Source: Pseudomonas lini (GTDB taxonomy: Bacteria; Pseudomonadota; Gammaproteobacteria; Pseudomonadales; Pseudomonadaceae). Taken from it: a DNA stretch of 64,000 nucleotides. The notes beneath the pieces are model-generated. The model saw only the letters and a program-made list of their open reading frames with translations. It did no database searches and had not been told where the DNA came from. Shown one piece after another: positions 37,008-46,444 of the stretch. Location of the stretch: assembly GCF_964063345.1 (NCBI RefSeq), contig NZ_OZ061318.1, positions 1,054,001 to 1,118,000 of the forward strand, given 5' to 3'. How positions within the stretch are numbered: the first letter of the stretch is position 1; each line of letters opens with the position of its first letter. A program made the position numbers and the translations under genes.

Positions 37008-39399
37008 TCATCACGCTGTAGAGAAGACCCAAGCCGAACTGGCTGAATTGTTCGCCAAGGACCTGACCACCGGTGTCGGCCGTAGCGTCAAGCACGACAG
37101 CGCCGACAAGCACGTGTCTGGTGAAGCGCAGTACATCGACGATCGGCTGGAATTTCCCAATCAGCTGCACGTTTATGCACGGCTGTCCGACCGCGCCCAC
37201 GCGAAAATCATCAGCATCGACACCAAGCCCTGCTACGCCTTCGAAGGCGTGCGTATCGCCATCACCCACGAAGATGTGCCGGGCCTGAAAGACATCGGTC
37301 CATTGCTGCCGGGCGATCCGTTACTGGCCATCGATGACGTGCAATTTGTCGGTCAACCGGTGCTCGCCGTAGCGGCGAAAGACCTGGAGACCGCGCGCAA
37401 AGCAGCGATGGCCGCGATCATCGAATATGAAGATTTGGAACCCGTTCTGGATGTGGTTGAGGCTCTGCGCAAACGCCACTTTGTGCTCGACAGTCATACC
37501 CATCAGCGTGGCGATTCGGCCACCGCGCTTTCTACTGCAGAGCATCGCATTCAAGGCACGCTGCACATCGGCGGCCAGGAGCACTTTTATCTGGAAACCC
37601 AGATCTCTTCGGTGATGCCGACCGAAGACGGCGGCATGATCGTTTACTGCTCGACCCAGAACCCCACCGAAGTGCAGAAACTGGTGGCGGAAGTACTGGA
37701 CGTGTCGATGAACAAAATCGTCGTCGACATGCGCCGCATGGGCGGTGGTTTCGGCGGCAAGGAAACTCAAGCGGCAAGCCCGGCATGCCTGTGCGCAGTG
37801 ATAGCGCACCTGACCGGTCAACCGACCAAAATGCGCCTGCCGCGTGTCGAAGACATGCTGATGACCGGCAAGCGTCACCCGTTCTACGTCGAGTACGACG
37901 TGGGCTTCGACAGCACTGGCCGCCTGCACGGCATTGCACTGGAACTGGCCGGCAACTGCGGCTGCTCACCGGATTTGTCGGCATCGATTGTCGACCGCGC
38001 GATGTTCCATGCCGACAACTCTTATTATCTGGGCGATGCAACCATCAACGGTCACCGCTGCAAGACCAACACCGCGTCGAACACCGCTTACCGTGGTTTC
38101 GGTGGCCCGCAAGGCATGGTCGCCATCGAAGAAGTGATGGACGCGATCGCCCGACATTTGGGCCTCGATCCACTGGCGGTGCGCAAGGCCAACTATTACG
38201 GCAAGACCGAGCGCAACGTCACCCATTACTACCAGACCGTCGAGCACAACATGCTCGAGGAAATGACCGCCGAACTGGAAGCAAGCAGCCAGTATGCAGA
38301 ACGTCGCGAAGCGATCCGTCGCTACAACGCCAACAGCCCGATCCTGAAAAAAGGCCTGGCGCTGACCCCAGTGAAATTCGGTATTTCCTTCACCGCCAGC
38401 TTCCTCAATCAGGCCGGTGCACTGATCCACATCTACACCGACGGCAGCATCCACCTGAACCACGGCGGCACCGAAATGGGCCAGGGTCTGAACACCAAGG
38501 TTGCGCAAGTCGTGGCTGAAGTATTCCAGGTGGAAATGGACCGCGTGCAGATCACCGCGACCAACACCGACAAGGTTCCGAACACTTCGCCAACCGCTGC
38601 TTCGAGCGGTGCCGACCTCAATGGTAAAGCGGCGCAAAACGCGGCTGAAATCATCAAGAAACGCCTGGTGGAGTTCGCCGCGCGGCAATACAAGGTCAGC
38701 GAAGAAGACGTGGAATTCCACAACGGTCACGTGCGGGTTCGCGATCACATCCTCACCTTCGAATCGCTGATCCAGCAGGCGTATTTCGCTCAAGTTTCGC
38801 TGTCGAGCACCGGCTTCTACAAGACCCCGAAAATCTACTACGACCGCAGTCAGGCCCGTGGTCGGCCGTTTTATTACTACGCCTTCGGTGCGGCCTGCGC
38901 CGAGGTGATCGTCGACACGCTGACCGGCGAGTACAAGATGCTGCGCACCGACATTCTTCACGACGTCGGCGACTCGCTGAACCCGGCGATCGATATCGGT
39001 CAGGTCGAGGGTGGTTTCATCCAGGGCATGGGCTGGCTGACCATGGAAGAACTGGTGTGGAACAACAAAGGCAAACTGATGACCAACGGCCCGGCCAGCT
39101 ACAAGATCCCGGCGGTGGCAGACATGCCATTAGACCTGCGGGTGAAGCTGGTGGAAAACCGCAAGAACCCGGAAGACACGGTGTTCCATTCCAAGGCCGT
39201 GGGTGAGCCGCCGTTCATGCTCGGCATCGCCGCGTGGTGCGCGATCAAGGATGCCGTGGCCAGTTTGGGCGACTACCAGCATCAACCGAAAATCGACGCG
39301 CCGGCGACCCCGGAGCGGGTGTTGTGGGGCTGTGAGCAGATGCGGCAGTTGAGGGCGGTGAAAGCCGTGGAAGCTGAAACCGAGCTGGCTTCGCTCTAG
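37000..39399 (+). CDS. xdhB: Xanthine dehydrogenase molybdopterin subunit XdhB
   Basis: A 799-residue molybdenum-binding subunit. The N-terminal a/b hammerhead (GRSVKHDSADKHVSGEAQYIDDRLEFPNQLH) precedes the molybdopterin-binding regions (GGGFGGKETQAASPACLCA, NTAYRGFGGPQGM, GGTEMGQGLNTKVAQVVAE) and the active-site Glu motif near the end (SKAVGEPPFMLGIAAWCAIKDA). It oxidises hypoxanthine and xanthine to urate. The start overlaps xdhA by 8 bp. The downstream chaperone XdhC is separated by a cluster of palindromic repeats. Confidence 0.95.
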   Translation: MSNHHAVEKTQAELAELFAKDLTTGVGRSVKHDSADKHVSGEAQYIDDRLEFPNQLHVYARLSDRAHAKIISIDTKPCYAFEGVRIAITHEDVPGLKDIGPLLPGDPLLAIDDVQFVGQPVLAVAAKDLETARKAAMAAIIEYEDLEPVLDVVEALRKRHFVLDSHTHQRGDSATALSTAEHRIQGTLHIGGQEHFYLETQISSVMPTEDGGMIVYCSTQNPTEVQKLVAEVLDVSMNKIVVDMRRMGGGFGGKETQAASPACLCAVIAHLTGQPTKMRLPRVEDMLMTGKRHPFYVEYDVGFDSTGRLHGIALELAGNCGCSPDLSASIVDRAMFHADNSYYLGDATINGHRCKTNTASNTAYRGFGGPQGMVAIEEVMDAIARHLGLDPLAVRKANYYGKTERNVTHYYQTVEHNMLEEMTAELEASSQYAERREAIRRYNANSPILKKGLALTPVKFGISFTASFLNQAGALIHIYTDGSIHLNHGGTEMGQGLNTKVAQVVAEVFQVEMDRVQITATNTDKVPNTSPTAASSGADLNGKAAQNAAEIIKKRLVEFAARQYKVSEEDVEFHNGHVRVRDHILTFESLIQQAYFAQVSLSSTGFYKTPKIYYDRSQARGRPFYYYAFGAACAEVIVDTLTGEYKMLRTDILHDVGDSLNPAIDIGQVEGGFIQGMGWLTMEELVWNNKGKLMTNGPASYKIPAVADMPLDLRVKLVENRKNPEDTVFHSKAVGEPPFMLGIAAWCAIKDAVASLGDYQHQPKIDAPATPERVLWGCEQMRQLRAVKAVEAETELASL

Positions 39400-39413
39400 A
39401 CCGAGGTGCGGCC

Positions 39414-39576
39414 ATTCGCGAGCAGGCTCGCTCCCACATTTGAAATGCATTCCCTGTGGGAGCGGGCTTGCCCGCGAAGACGCCATCGCGGGCAAGCCCG
39501 GCTCCCACAGGATTGGTGCAGATTGAAGGACCTGTGCAAAACCAATGTGGGAGCGAGCCTGCTCGCGAAGAGGCCC
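39414..39576. repeat. Cluster of four REP modules between xdhB and xdhC
   Basis: Four modules of the CGAGCAGGCTCGCTCCCAC / GGGAGCGGGCTTGCCCGCGAAG type in alternating orientation. It splits the xdhABC operon and may tune the level of xdhC mRNA. Confidence 0.8.
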
Positions 39577-39606
39577 GAACAGACAACAGAGATGTTGAGG
39601 TGAAAT

Positions 39607-40452
39607 ATGTACAACTGGATCGACGCCCTCGCCGACCTGCAAACCCGGGGTGAACCCTGTGTGTTGGTGACCATCATCGAAGAGCTCGGCTCGACGCCGC
39701 GTAATGCCGGCTCGAAAATGGTCATCAGCGCCACGCAAACGTTCGACACCATCGGTGGCGGGCATCTGGAATACAAGGCCATGCAGATCGGCCGCGAGAT
39801 GCTGGCCAGCGGCCGACAGGACACCCATCTGGAGCGCTTCAGCCTCGGCGCCAGCCTGGGCCAGTGCTGCGGCGGCGTGACCGTATTGCTGTTCGAACCG
39901 ATGGGCCAGGTCCAGGCGCAGATTGCCGTGTTCGGCGCCGGCCACGTCGGTCGAGCGCTGGTGCCGCTGCTCGCCAGCCTGCCCTGCCGAGTGCGCTGGA
40001 TCGATTCCCGGGAAGCGGAATTCCCTGAACAGATTCCCCACGGCGTGCGCAAAATCGTCACTGAAGAACCGCTGGATGAAGTGGATGATCTGCCCACCGG
40101 CAGCTACTGCATTGTCATGACCCACAACCACCAACTCGACCTTGAACTCACTGCTGCGATCCTCAAACGCAACGACTTTGCCTACTTCGGCCTGATCGGT
40201 TCGAAGACCAAACGAGTGAAGTTCGAACATCGCTTGCGTGACCGCGGTTTCGACAGCAGCGTGCTGCAACGCATGCGCTGCCCGATGGGCATTGGTGAAG
40301 TCAAAGGCAAGTTGCCTGTGGAAATCGCCATCTCCATCGCCGGTGAAATCATCGCTACCTATAACGCGAATTTCGGCCAGCACACTGCCAGCGCCGGATC
40401 ATCGATCGCCAAACTGCTGCCTGTTTCACGCCGCAGCCAAGCTTTGAACTGA
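39607..40452 (+). CDS. xdhC: Xanthine dehydrogenase accessory protein XdhC
   Basis: A 281-residue protein. The N-terminal XdhC domain starts YNWIDALADLQTRGEPCVLVTIIEELGSTPRNAGSKMV and has the Cys motif GQCCGGV. A C-terminal Rossmann-like domain (IAVFGAGHVGRALVPLL ... YCIVMTHNHQLDLELTAAIL ... YFGLIGSKTKRVKFEHRL) follows. XdhC loads sulfurated molybdenum cofactor into XdhB. The start is the ATG at 39607. It lies between xdhB and guaD on the same strand. Confidence 0.94.
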   Translation: MYNWIDALADLQTRGEPCVLVTIIEELGSTPRNAGSKMVISATQTFDTIGGGHLEYKAMQIGREMLASGRQDTHLERFSLGASLGQCCGGVTVLLFEPMGQVQAQIAVFGAGHVGRALVPLLASLPCRVRWIDSREAEFPEQIPHGVRKIVTEEPLDEVDDLPTGSYCIVMTHNHQLDLELTAAILKRNDFAYFGLIGSKTKRVKFEHRLRDRGFDSSVLQRMRCPMGIGEVKGKLPVEIAISIAGEIIATYNANFGQHTASAGSSIAKLLPVSRRSQALN

Positions 40453-40479
40453 AAAGCTTCGAACTAATTGAGAACTCAC

Positions 40480-41784
40480 ATGCCTCTGACTCGCAAAGCC
40501 TACCGCGCCGCCCTCCTGCACAGCATCGCCGACCCCGCCGAAGTGGGCATCGAGGCCTCGTATGAGTATTTCGAAGACGGCTTGCTGGTGGTCGAAAACG
40601 GCCAGATCAGCGCCATCGGCCACGCCAGCGAATTGCTGCCGACCCTGCCGGCCGACATCGAGATTACTCATTATCAGGACGCGCTGATCACGCCGGGCTT
40701 CATCGACACCCACATCCACCTGCCGCAAACCGGCATGGTCGGCGCCTATGGCGAACAGCTTCTGGACTGGCTGAATACCTACACCTTCCCATGCGAAAGC
40801 CAGTTCGCCGACAAGGCCCACGCCGATGAAGTCGCGGATATTTTCATCAAGGAACTGCTGCGCAACGGCACCACCACTGCGCTGGTGTTCGGCAGCGTGC
40901 ATCCGCAATCGGTGAATTCGTTCTTCGAGGTCGCCGAACAGCTGGACCTGCGGATGATCGCCGGCAAGGTGATGATGGACCGCAACGCGCCGGACTACCT
41001 GACCGACACCGCCGAATCGAGCTACGTCGAAAGCAAGGCGCTGATCGAGCGCTGGCACGGCAAGGGTCGCCTGCACTACGCGGTCACCCCACGCTTCGCC
41101 CCGACCAGCACCCCGGAGCAACTGACCCTCGCCGGCCAGTTGCTGAGTGAATATCCGGATCTGTACATGCAGACCCACATCAGCGAAAATCTCAAGGAAG
41201 TCGAGTGGGTCAAGGCGCTGTTCCCGGAGCGCAAGGGCTACCTGGATGTCTACGATCACTACCAATTGCTCGGCGAACGCTCGGTGTTCGCCCACGGCGT
41301 GCACCTGTGCGACGACGAATGTGCGCGACTGGCGCAGACGGGTTCAGCGATTGCGTTCTGCCCGACCTCGAACCTGTTCCTCGGCAGCGGCCTGTTCAAT
41401 CTGCCGATGGCCGAGAAACACAAACTCAATGTCGGCCTCGGTACCGACGTCGGCGGCGGCACCAGTTTCTCGCTGCTGCAAACCCTGAACGAAGCCTACA
41501 AAGTCATGCAACTGCAAGGTGCGCGGCTGAGCCCGTTCAAGTCGCTGTACCTGGCCACCCTCGGCGGCGCCCGTGCGCTACGCCTGGAAGACAAGATCGG
41601 TACCTTGCAACCGGGCAGCGACGCGGACTTCCTGGTGCTGGACTACAACGCCACGCCACTGCTCGGCTATCGCCTGAAACAGGCCAATAACATTGCCGAG
41701 ACGTTGTTTGTATTGATGACGCTGGGGGATGACCGGACGGTGTTGCAGACGTATGCGGCGGGGAATCTGGTGCATCAGCGCTAG
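40480..41784 (+). CDS. guaD: Guanine deaminase GuaD
   Basis: A 434-residue amidohydrolase. Metal-binding HIHLPQTGMVG follows a Thr-Pro-Gly-Phe-Ile-Asp-Thr strand, with downstream TPRFAPTSTPEQL, MQTHISENLKEVEW and GLGTDVGGGTSFSLL carrying the other ligands. It converts guanine to xanthine, feeding XdhAB. The ATG at 40480 is used (MPLTRKAYRAALLHSIADPAE); the frame continues 4 codons upstream with a poor start. It is the last gene of the operon, followed by a strong terminator. Confidence 0.95.
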   Translation: MPLTRKAYRAALLHSIADPAEVGIEASYEYFEDGLLVVENGQISAIGHASELLPTLPADIEITHYQDALITPGFIDTHIHLPQTGMVGAYGEQLLDWLNTYTFPCESQFADKAHADEVADIFIKELLRNGTTTALVFGSVHPQSVNSFFEVAEQLDLRMIAGKVMMDRNAPDYLTDTAESSYVESKALIERWHGKGRLHYAVTPRFAPTSTPEQLTLAGQLLSEYPDLYMQTHISENLKEVEWVKALFPERKGYLDVYDHYQLLGERSVFAHGVHLCDDECARLAQTGSAIAFCPTSNLFLGSGLFNLPMAEKHKLNVGLGTDVGGGTSFSLLQTLNEAYKVMQLQGARLSPFKSLYLATLGGARALRLEDKIGTLQPGSDADFLVLDYNATPLLGYRLKQANNIAETLFVLMTLGDDRTVLQTYAAGNLVHQR

Positions 41785-41798
41785 TTTTCTCCAAGCAT

Positions 41799-41838
41799 AA
41801 AAAATCCCCCGTAGCCGTACAGCCCGGGGGATTTTTTT
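41799..41838. terminator. Bidirectional terminator between guaD and the GntR gene
   Basis: AAAATCCCCCG pairs with CGGGGGATTTT around a 12-nt loop, followed by TTTTTTT on the plus strand and preceded by A's. It serves both converging genes. Confidence 0.92.
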
Positions 41839-41904
41839 GCCTGTCACAAAGCCATCGCGGTGCGACGATTCGACTTGCCCGCGATGGGAGCGATGCGGTC
41901 TGAC

Positions 41905-42669
41905 TTAAAGTTTCGCGACCGGCCGCCCTGGCTTCTTGGTCTGCAACAAATGCGAAAACACCGCATGCAAATCATCCGACGCACTTTCTTCGTCGAGGTT
42001 GAGTTTGCTGTCGATGTGGTCCATGTGATGCATCATCAGGTCCACCGCCAGCGTCGCGTCCCGCGCTTCGATCGCGTCGATCAACTGGGTGTGTTCATCA
42101 TAAGAACAGTGGGAACGGTTACCGCTCTCGTACTGGGCAATGATCAACGAAGTCTGGGACACCAGGCTGCGCTGGAAGCTGATCAGCGGCGCGTTTTTCG
42201 CCGCTTCGGCCAGTTTCAAATGGAACTCGCCGGACAGACGGATACCGGCACCACGATCGCCACGGGAAAAGCTGTCGCGCTCGTCGTTGACCATCTGCCG
42301 CAGTTCGAGAAGTTGCTCGGCGGTGGCGTGCTGAACCGCCAATTCAGTGATCGCCCGCTCCACCAGACGCCGCGCCAGAAACACCTGACGGGCCTCTTCG
42401 ACACTCGGACTGGCGACGACCGCGCCGCGATTCGGTCGCAGCAACACCACACCTTCATGGGCCAGACGCGACAGCGCGCGGCGAATGATGGTGCGGCTGA
42501 CCCCGAAAATTTCCCCCAGCGCTTCTTCGCTCAACTTGGTGCCGGGCGCCAGACGCTGTTCGAGGATGGCCTCGAAGATATGCGCGTAGACAATATCGTC
42601 CTGGGTACCGCTACGGCCGGCTTTGCCTGCTCGCGGTTGTTTCTTGAGGGGTTGCAACTGTTCGTTCAT
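41905..42669 (-). CDS. GntR-family regulator, second in the purine cluster (FCD type)
   Basis: A 254-residue regulator. The winged helix is at about 25-95 (DIVYAHIFEAILEQRLAPGTKLSEEALGEIFGVSRTIIRRALSRLAHEGVVLLRPNRGAVV), and an FCD effector domain follows with the metal-binding pattern (GEFHLKLAEAAKN ... HTQLIDAIEARD ... HHMDHID). It starts at the ATG at 42669; a longer frame upstream is not conserved in composition. It is convergent with guaD and divergent from the BenE-type permease. A palindrome ATTGTACACAAT about 93 bp upstream is a candidate autoregulatory site. Confidence 0.9.
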   Translation of the reverse strand: MNEQLQPLKKQPRAGKAGRSGTQDDIVYAHIFEAILEQRLAPGTKLSEEALGEIFGVSRTIIRRALSRLAHEGVVLLRPNRGAVVASPSVEEARQVFLARRLVERAITELAVQHATAEQLLELRQMVNDERDSFSRGDRGAGIRLSGEFHLKLAEAAKNAPLISFQRSLVSQTSLIIAQYESGNRSHCSYDEHTQLIDAIEARDATLAVDLMMHHMDHIDSKLNLDEESASDDLHAVFSHLLQTKKPGRPVAKL

Positions 42670-42761
42670 GGGCACTCGAGTCGGGAGAACTGCGGCGAAT
42701 TGACCGTGACTGTAATACGGCACAGTGGGTCGCTGGCAAGTATCGCGTAAAAAACACCGCG

Positions 42762-42773
42762 ATTGTACACAAT
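42762..42773. promoter_or_regulatory. Candidate GntR operator ATTGTACACAAT
   Basis: Inverted ATTGT / ACAAT with a 2-bp centre, close to the TTGTATACAA-type sites of FCD-subfamily GntR regulators. It stands in the divergent region between the GntR gene and the permease. Confidence 0.45.
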
Positions 42774-42884
42774 GGACGGTGGCAACACGACTGTACGGCT
42801 GTTTGTCGCCCTCGCTGTATTGCAACGACCGGTTACTTTTCAGTTTAGGCTTGAACGCAGAATCCGCAGCCTGAACACAATCCC

Positions 42885-42978
42885 TTGTGGGAGCGTGGCT
42901 TGCCCGCGAAGGCGTCGTGTCATTCAGCATTGACGTCGACTGACACTACGCCTTCGCGGGCAAGCCACGCTCCCACAG
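42885..42978. repeat. REP pair upstream of the BenE-type gene
   Basis: CCTTGTGGGAGCGTGGCTTG at the left and its inverse CAAGCCACGCTCCCACAGG at the right, 60 bp apart, with GCCTTCGCGGGC inside. A two-module inverted REP. Confidence 0.8.
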
Positions 42979-43028
42979 GATTCAGCGTTGGTTCGGATAT
43001 TCTCATATGAATAAGGAACACCGCTGTC

Positions 43029-44219
43029 ATGACCGACGCCACGCACACGCAGCTTCGCCCCCTGACTGACACATCCCCCTCGGCCATCGTCGCCGGGTTC
43101 ATCGCCATGATGACCGGCTACACCAGTTCTCTGGTGCTGATGTTCCAGGCCGGGCAAGCAGCGGGCCTGACTAGCGGGCAGATTTCGTCGTGGATCTGGG
43201 CGATCTCCATTGGCATGGCGGTGTGCTCGATCGGCTTGTCCCTGCGCTACCGCACCCCGATCACCATCGCCTGGTCGACCCCCGGCGCAGCGTTGCTGAT
43301 CACCAGCCTGGGCGGTGTCAGCTACGGCGAGGCCATCGGCGCCTACATCACTTGCGCAGTGCTGGTGACCATCTGCGGCCTGACCGGCAGTTTCGAACGG
43401 CTGGTGAAAAAGATTCCGGCCTCATTGGCGGCGGCGTTACTAGCGGGGATTCTGTTCAAGATCGGCAGCGAGATTTTCGTCGCCGCCCAGCACCGTACTG
43501 CGCTGGTCCTGGGGATGTTCTTCACGTATCTGGTGGTTAAACGCCTGTCACCCCGCTACGCCGTGCTGGCCGCGCTGTTGATCGGCACAGCATTATCGGG
43601 GTTCATGGGGTTGCTGGATTTCAGTGGCTTCCACCTCGAAGTCGCGACGCCGGTCTGGACCACGCCGCATTTCTCCCTGGCCGCGACCATCAGCATCGGC
43701 ATCCCGCTGTTCGTGGTGGCGATGACCTCGCAGAACATGCCGGGCATCGCCGTATTGCGCGCCGACGGCTACAACGTGCCGGCCTCGCCACTGATCACCA
43801 CCACCGGCATCGCCTCGTTGCTGTTGGCGCCGTTCGGCTCCCACGGCATCAACCTGGCGGCCATCAGCGCGGCGATCTGCACCGGGCCGCATGCCCATGA
43901 AGATCGCAACAAGCGCTACACCGCAGCCGTCTGGTGCGGGATTTTCTACGGGATTGCCGGGGTGTTCGGCGCGACGCTGGCGGCGTTGTTTGCCGCATTG
44001 CCTAAAGAGTTGGTGCTGTCGATTGCCGCGCTGGCGTTGTTCGGCTCGATCATCAATGGGTTGAGCATTGCCATGGCGCAAGTGCAAGAACGGGAAGCAG
44101 CGCTGATTACCTTTATGGTGACGGCGTCGGGGCTGACGCTGTTTTCCATCGGTTCGGCATTTTGGGGGATTGTGGCGGGGGTGTTGACGCTGCTGATTCT
44201 GAACTGGCGCAAGGCCTGA
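43029..44219 (+). CDS. benE: BenE-family membrane transporter
   Basis: A 396-residue inner-membrane protein with about 11-12 helices. PSAIVAGFIAMMTGYTSSLVLMFQA, RTPITIAWSTPGAALLITSL and FVVAMTSQNMPGIAVLRADGYNVPASPLITTTGIASLLLAPFGSHGINLAAISAAICTGPHAHEDRNKRY are hallmarks of the BenE family. Named members import benzoate by proton symport, but the substrate here could be a purine-related compound given the neighbouring purine genes. The ATG at 43029 has AAGGA 12 bp upstream. It is divergent from the GntR gene, which may control it. Confidence 0.87.
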   Translation: MTDATHTQLRPLTDTSPSAIVAGFIAMMTGYTSSLVLMFQAGQAAGLTSGQISSWIWAISIGMAVCSIGLSLRYRTPITIAWSTPGAALLITSLGGVSYGEAIGAYITCAVLVTICGLTGSFERLVKKIPASLAAALLAGILFKIGSEIFVAAQHRTALVLGMFFTYLVVKRLSPRYAVLAALLIGTALSGFMGLLDFSGFHLEVATPVWTTPHFSLAATISIGIPLFVVAMTSQNMPGIAVLRADGYNVPASPLITTTGIASLLLAPFGSHGINLAAISAAICTGPHAHEDRNKRYTAAVWCGIFYGIAGVFGATLAALFAALPKELVLSIAALALFGSIINGLSIAMAQVQEREAALITFMVTASGLTLFSIGSAFWGIVAGVLTLLILNWRKA

Positions 44220-44264
44220 GGGGCCCTTCGCAGGCCAAGCCATGCGCCTACAAAAAGCAGGCAT

Positions 44265-44297
44265 AAAAAAACGGCGACCCTTGGGTCGCCGTTTTTT
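44265..44297. terminator. Terminator between benE and yggL
   Basis: ACGGCGACCC / GGGTCGCCGT, 10-bp perfect stem with a 2-nt loop, A run before and T run after; works on both strands. Confidence 0.92.
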
Positions 44298-44303
44298 AGA
44301 ACA

Positions 44304-44648
44304 TCAAGCTACCGGATTGATCGGCTTTTCCGGGTACCAGACGTCGATCAGCGGGCTGACGGTTGCTTCGGTCAGTTCGCTGCGGCCTTTGAGCCAGGCT
44401 TCAACAGCGGCACGCTGCTCTTCGGAAACCGAGCCACGCTTCTGCAGGCAAACCAGACCGAAGTCGTCGCCGCCAACATAGCCCAGACCGTTGGCTTCCA
44501 TGGCTTCTTTCAGGAACGCGTCGAGGAAAGCATCAATGGCTTCATCAGCCAAATCTTCTTTGAAATCCAGGTTCAGTTCGAAACCCAGCTCTTGAAATTC
44601 ATCGACGCACAGTTTTTTGCGCAGACGCTGGGAACGGTTAGTCGCCAT
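44304..44648 (-). CDS. yggL: YggL family protein (DUF469)
   Basis: A 114-residue protein starting MATNRSQRLRKKLCVDEFQELGFELNLDFKEDLADEAIDAFLDAFLKEAMEANGLGYVGGDDFGLVCL, the conserved YggL text. The family binds or associates with ribosomes; the precise role is not settled. The ATG at 44648 has GAGG upstream; five more codons upstream lack a site. In Pseudomonas it lies beside dacB, as here. Confidence 0.93.
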   Translation of the reverse strand: MATNRSQRLRKKLCVDEFQELGFELNLDFKEDLADEAIDAFLDAFLKEAMEANGLGYVGGDDFGLVCLQKRGSVSEEQRAAVEAWLKGRSELTEATVSPLIDVWYPEKPINPVA

Positions 44649-44882
44649 TGGAACAATCCTCATAAGTAATAACGGGCCGCACTTTAGCAGTTTAAGGCGC
44701 CGATTGCCCGCCTCGGAACAGCGCTATACCTACCGTCGGTAAAAAAATAGCGGATTAGACGACCGGGGTAAGGCACAAGCTGTTGCACCTTGGGGCATAA
44801 TGCCGACACTTTCATGACCGCTGAGGGAATTTATTTCCATGCCCTCGTCTTTTTTCCCCTCGGCTGTAGGGTTTTATTTCAG

Positions 44883-46343
44883 ATGATCAAATCTTTGCGT
44901 CCATTGCTGCTGGCCAGTCTTCTTTTACCCCTGGCCCTTCCCGTTTCCGCCGCTTCGATCAACACCGCCCTGTCGCCCAACGTCGAAAAGGCTCTCAAGG
45001 CCAGCAAACTGCAGGACAGTGCCCTGTCGCTGGTGATGATCCCGCTCAATGGCCCGGGCACCCCAACCATTCATAACGCTGACGTTTCGGTTAACCCGGC
45101 CTCGACCATGAAGCTGGTGACCACGTATGCCGCGCTGGAAATGCTTGGCCCGAACCACCAGTGGAAAACCGAGTTCTACACCGACGGCACCCTTAGCGGT
45201 GGCATCCTCAACGGCAACCTCTACCTCAAGGGTGGCGGCGATCCGAAGCTGAACATGGAAAAACTCTGGCTGCTGATGCGCGATTTGCGCGCCAACGGCG
45301 TGACCCAGGTCACCGGCGACCTGGTGCTGGACCGCGGCTTCTTCGTACAACCGCAACTGCCTGAATTCAACGACGACGGCAATGACGAGAACAAACCGTT
45401 CCTGGTCAAACCCGACGCGCTGCTGGTTAACCTCAAGGCCCTGCGCTTCGTGGCCCGCAACGACTCGGGCAAGGTCCTGGTGTCGGTCGAACCGCCGATT
45501 GCCAGCATCCGCATCGACAATCAGGTCAAGGCGCTCAACTCCAAGCAATGCACCGGTGGCGTGCGCTACAACCCGGTGCCTCAGGCTGATGGCAGCGTCA
45601 CCGTGACCGTTGGCGGCCAGTTGGGCGAAGGTTGCAGCTCCCAGACCTATCTGTCGCTGCTCGACCACGCGACCTACACCGCCGGCGCCGTGCGGGCGAT
45701 CTGGAAGGAGCTGGGCGGCAGCATCCAGGGCCAGGATCGTCTGGCACCGACGCCGAGCAACGCCAAGGTGCTCGCCCGGGCCTATTCGCCAGACCTGGCG
45801 GAAATCATCCGCGACATCAACAAATACAGTAACAACACCATGGCTCAGCAGTTATTCCTGAGCCTGGGCCAGAAGTTCCGCACCGATGCCGACGGTGACG
45901 ACGCCAAGGCCGCTCAGCGCGTGGTGCGTCAGTGGCTGGCAAGAAAAGGCATTACTGCGCCGCACTTGGTGATGGAGAACGGCTCCGGCCTGTCCCGTGC
46001 CGAGCGAGTGAGTGCCCGTGAAATGGCCGCGATGCTGCAAGCCGCCTGGCGCAGCCCGTATTCCGCCGAGTTCATCAGTTCGATGCCCATCGCCGGCACC
46101 GACGGCACCATGCGCAAACGCCTGAAGACTACCGCGATGCGCGGTGAAGCCCACGTCAAGACCGGCACCCTGAATACCGTGCGCGCCATCTCAGGCTTCA
46201 GCCGCGACATCAATGGCAATACCTGGGCGGTAGTGGCGATCCTCAACGACAAGGCACCGTTTGGCGCCTCCTCGGTGCTGGATCAGGTGCTGCTGGATCT
46301 GTATCGCCAGCCGAAACTGCCGGAAACGGCTTCGGTGTTGTAA
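44883..46343 (+). CDS. dacB: D-alanyl-D-alanine carboxypeptidase/endopeptidase DacB (PBP4)
   Basis: A 486-residue periplasmic protein with a signal peptide (MIKSLRPLLLASLLLPLALPVSAAS). Active-site SxxK is in NPASTMKLV (Ser74, Lys77), SxN in KYSNNTMAQQL and KTG in AHVKTGTLNTV, the PBP4 order. It trims peptidoglycan peptides, and its loss is linked to AmpC derepression in P. aeruginosa. The ATG at 44883 begins the signal peptide; the upstream extension is not used. It is divergent from yggL. Confidence 0.94.
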   Translation: MIKSLRPLLLASLLLPLALPVSAASINTALSPNVEKALKASKLQDSALSLVMIPLNGPGTPTIHNADVSVNPASTMKLVTTYAALEMLGPNHQWKTEFYTDGTLSGGILNGNLYLKGGGDPKLNMEKLWLLMRDLRANGVTQVTGDLVLDRGFFVQPQLPEFNDDGNDENKPFLVKPDALLVNLKALRFVARNDSGKVLVSVEPPIASIRIDNQVKALNSKQCTGGVRYNPVPQADGSVTVTVGGQLGEGCSSQTYLSLLDHATYTAGAVRAIWKELGGSIQGQDRLAPTPSNAKVLARAYSPDLAEIIRDINKYSNNTMAQQLFLSLGQKFRTDADGDDAKAAQRVVRQWLARKGITAPHLVMENGSGLSRAERVSAREMAAMLQAAWRSPYSAEFISSMPIAGTDGTMRKRLKTTAMRGEAHVKTGTLNTVRAISGFSRDINGNTWAVVAILNDKAPFGASSVLDQVLLDLYRQPKLPETASVL

Positions 46344-46354
46344 CCCTCAACATG

Positions 46355-46432
46355 ATCGTTCCCACGCAGAGCGTGGGAACGATCATGTGACAGACAGACC
46401 GCTATCGCGAGCAGGCTCGCTCCCACAGGGGC
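46355..46432. repeat. Palindrome and REP module after dacB
   Basis: A perfect palindrome CATGATCGTTCCCACGC / GCGTGGGAACGATCATG at 46355-46387, then a single REP module CGCGAGCAGGCTCGCTCCCAC. The first can serve as a transcript end for dacB. Confidence 0.75.
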
Positions 46433-46444
46433 CTGCATGTGGCC

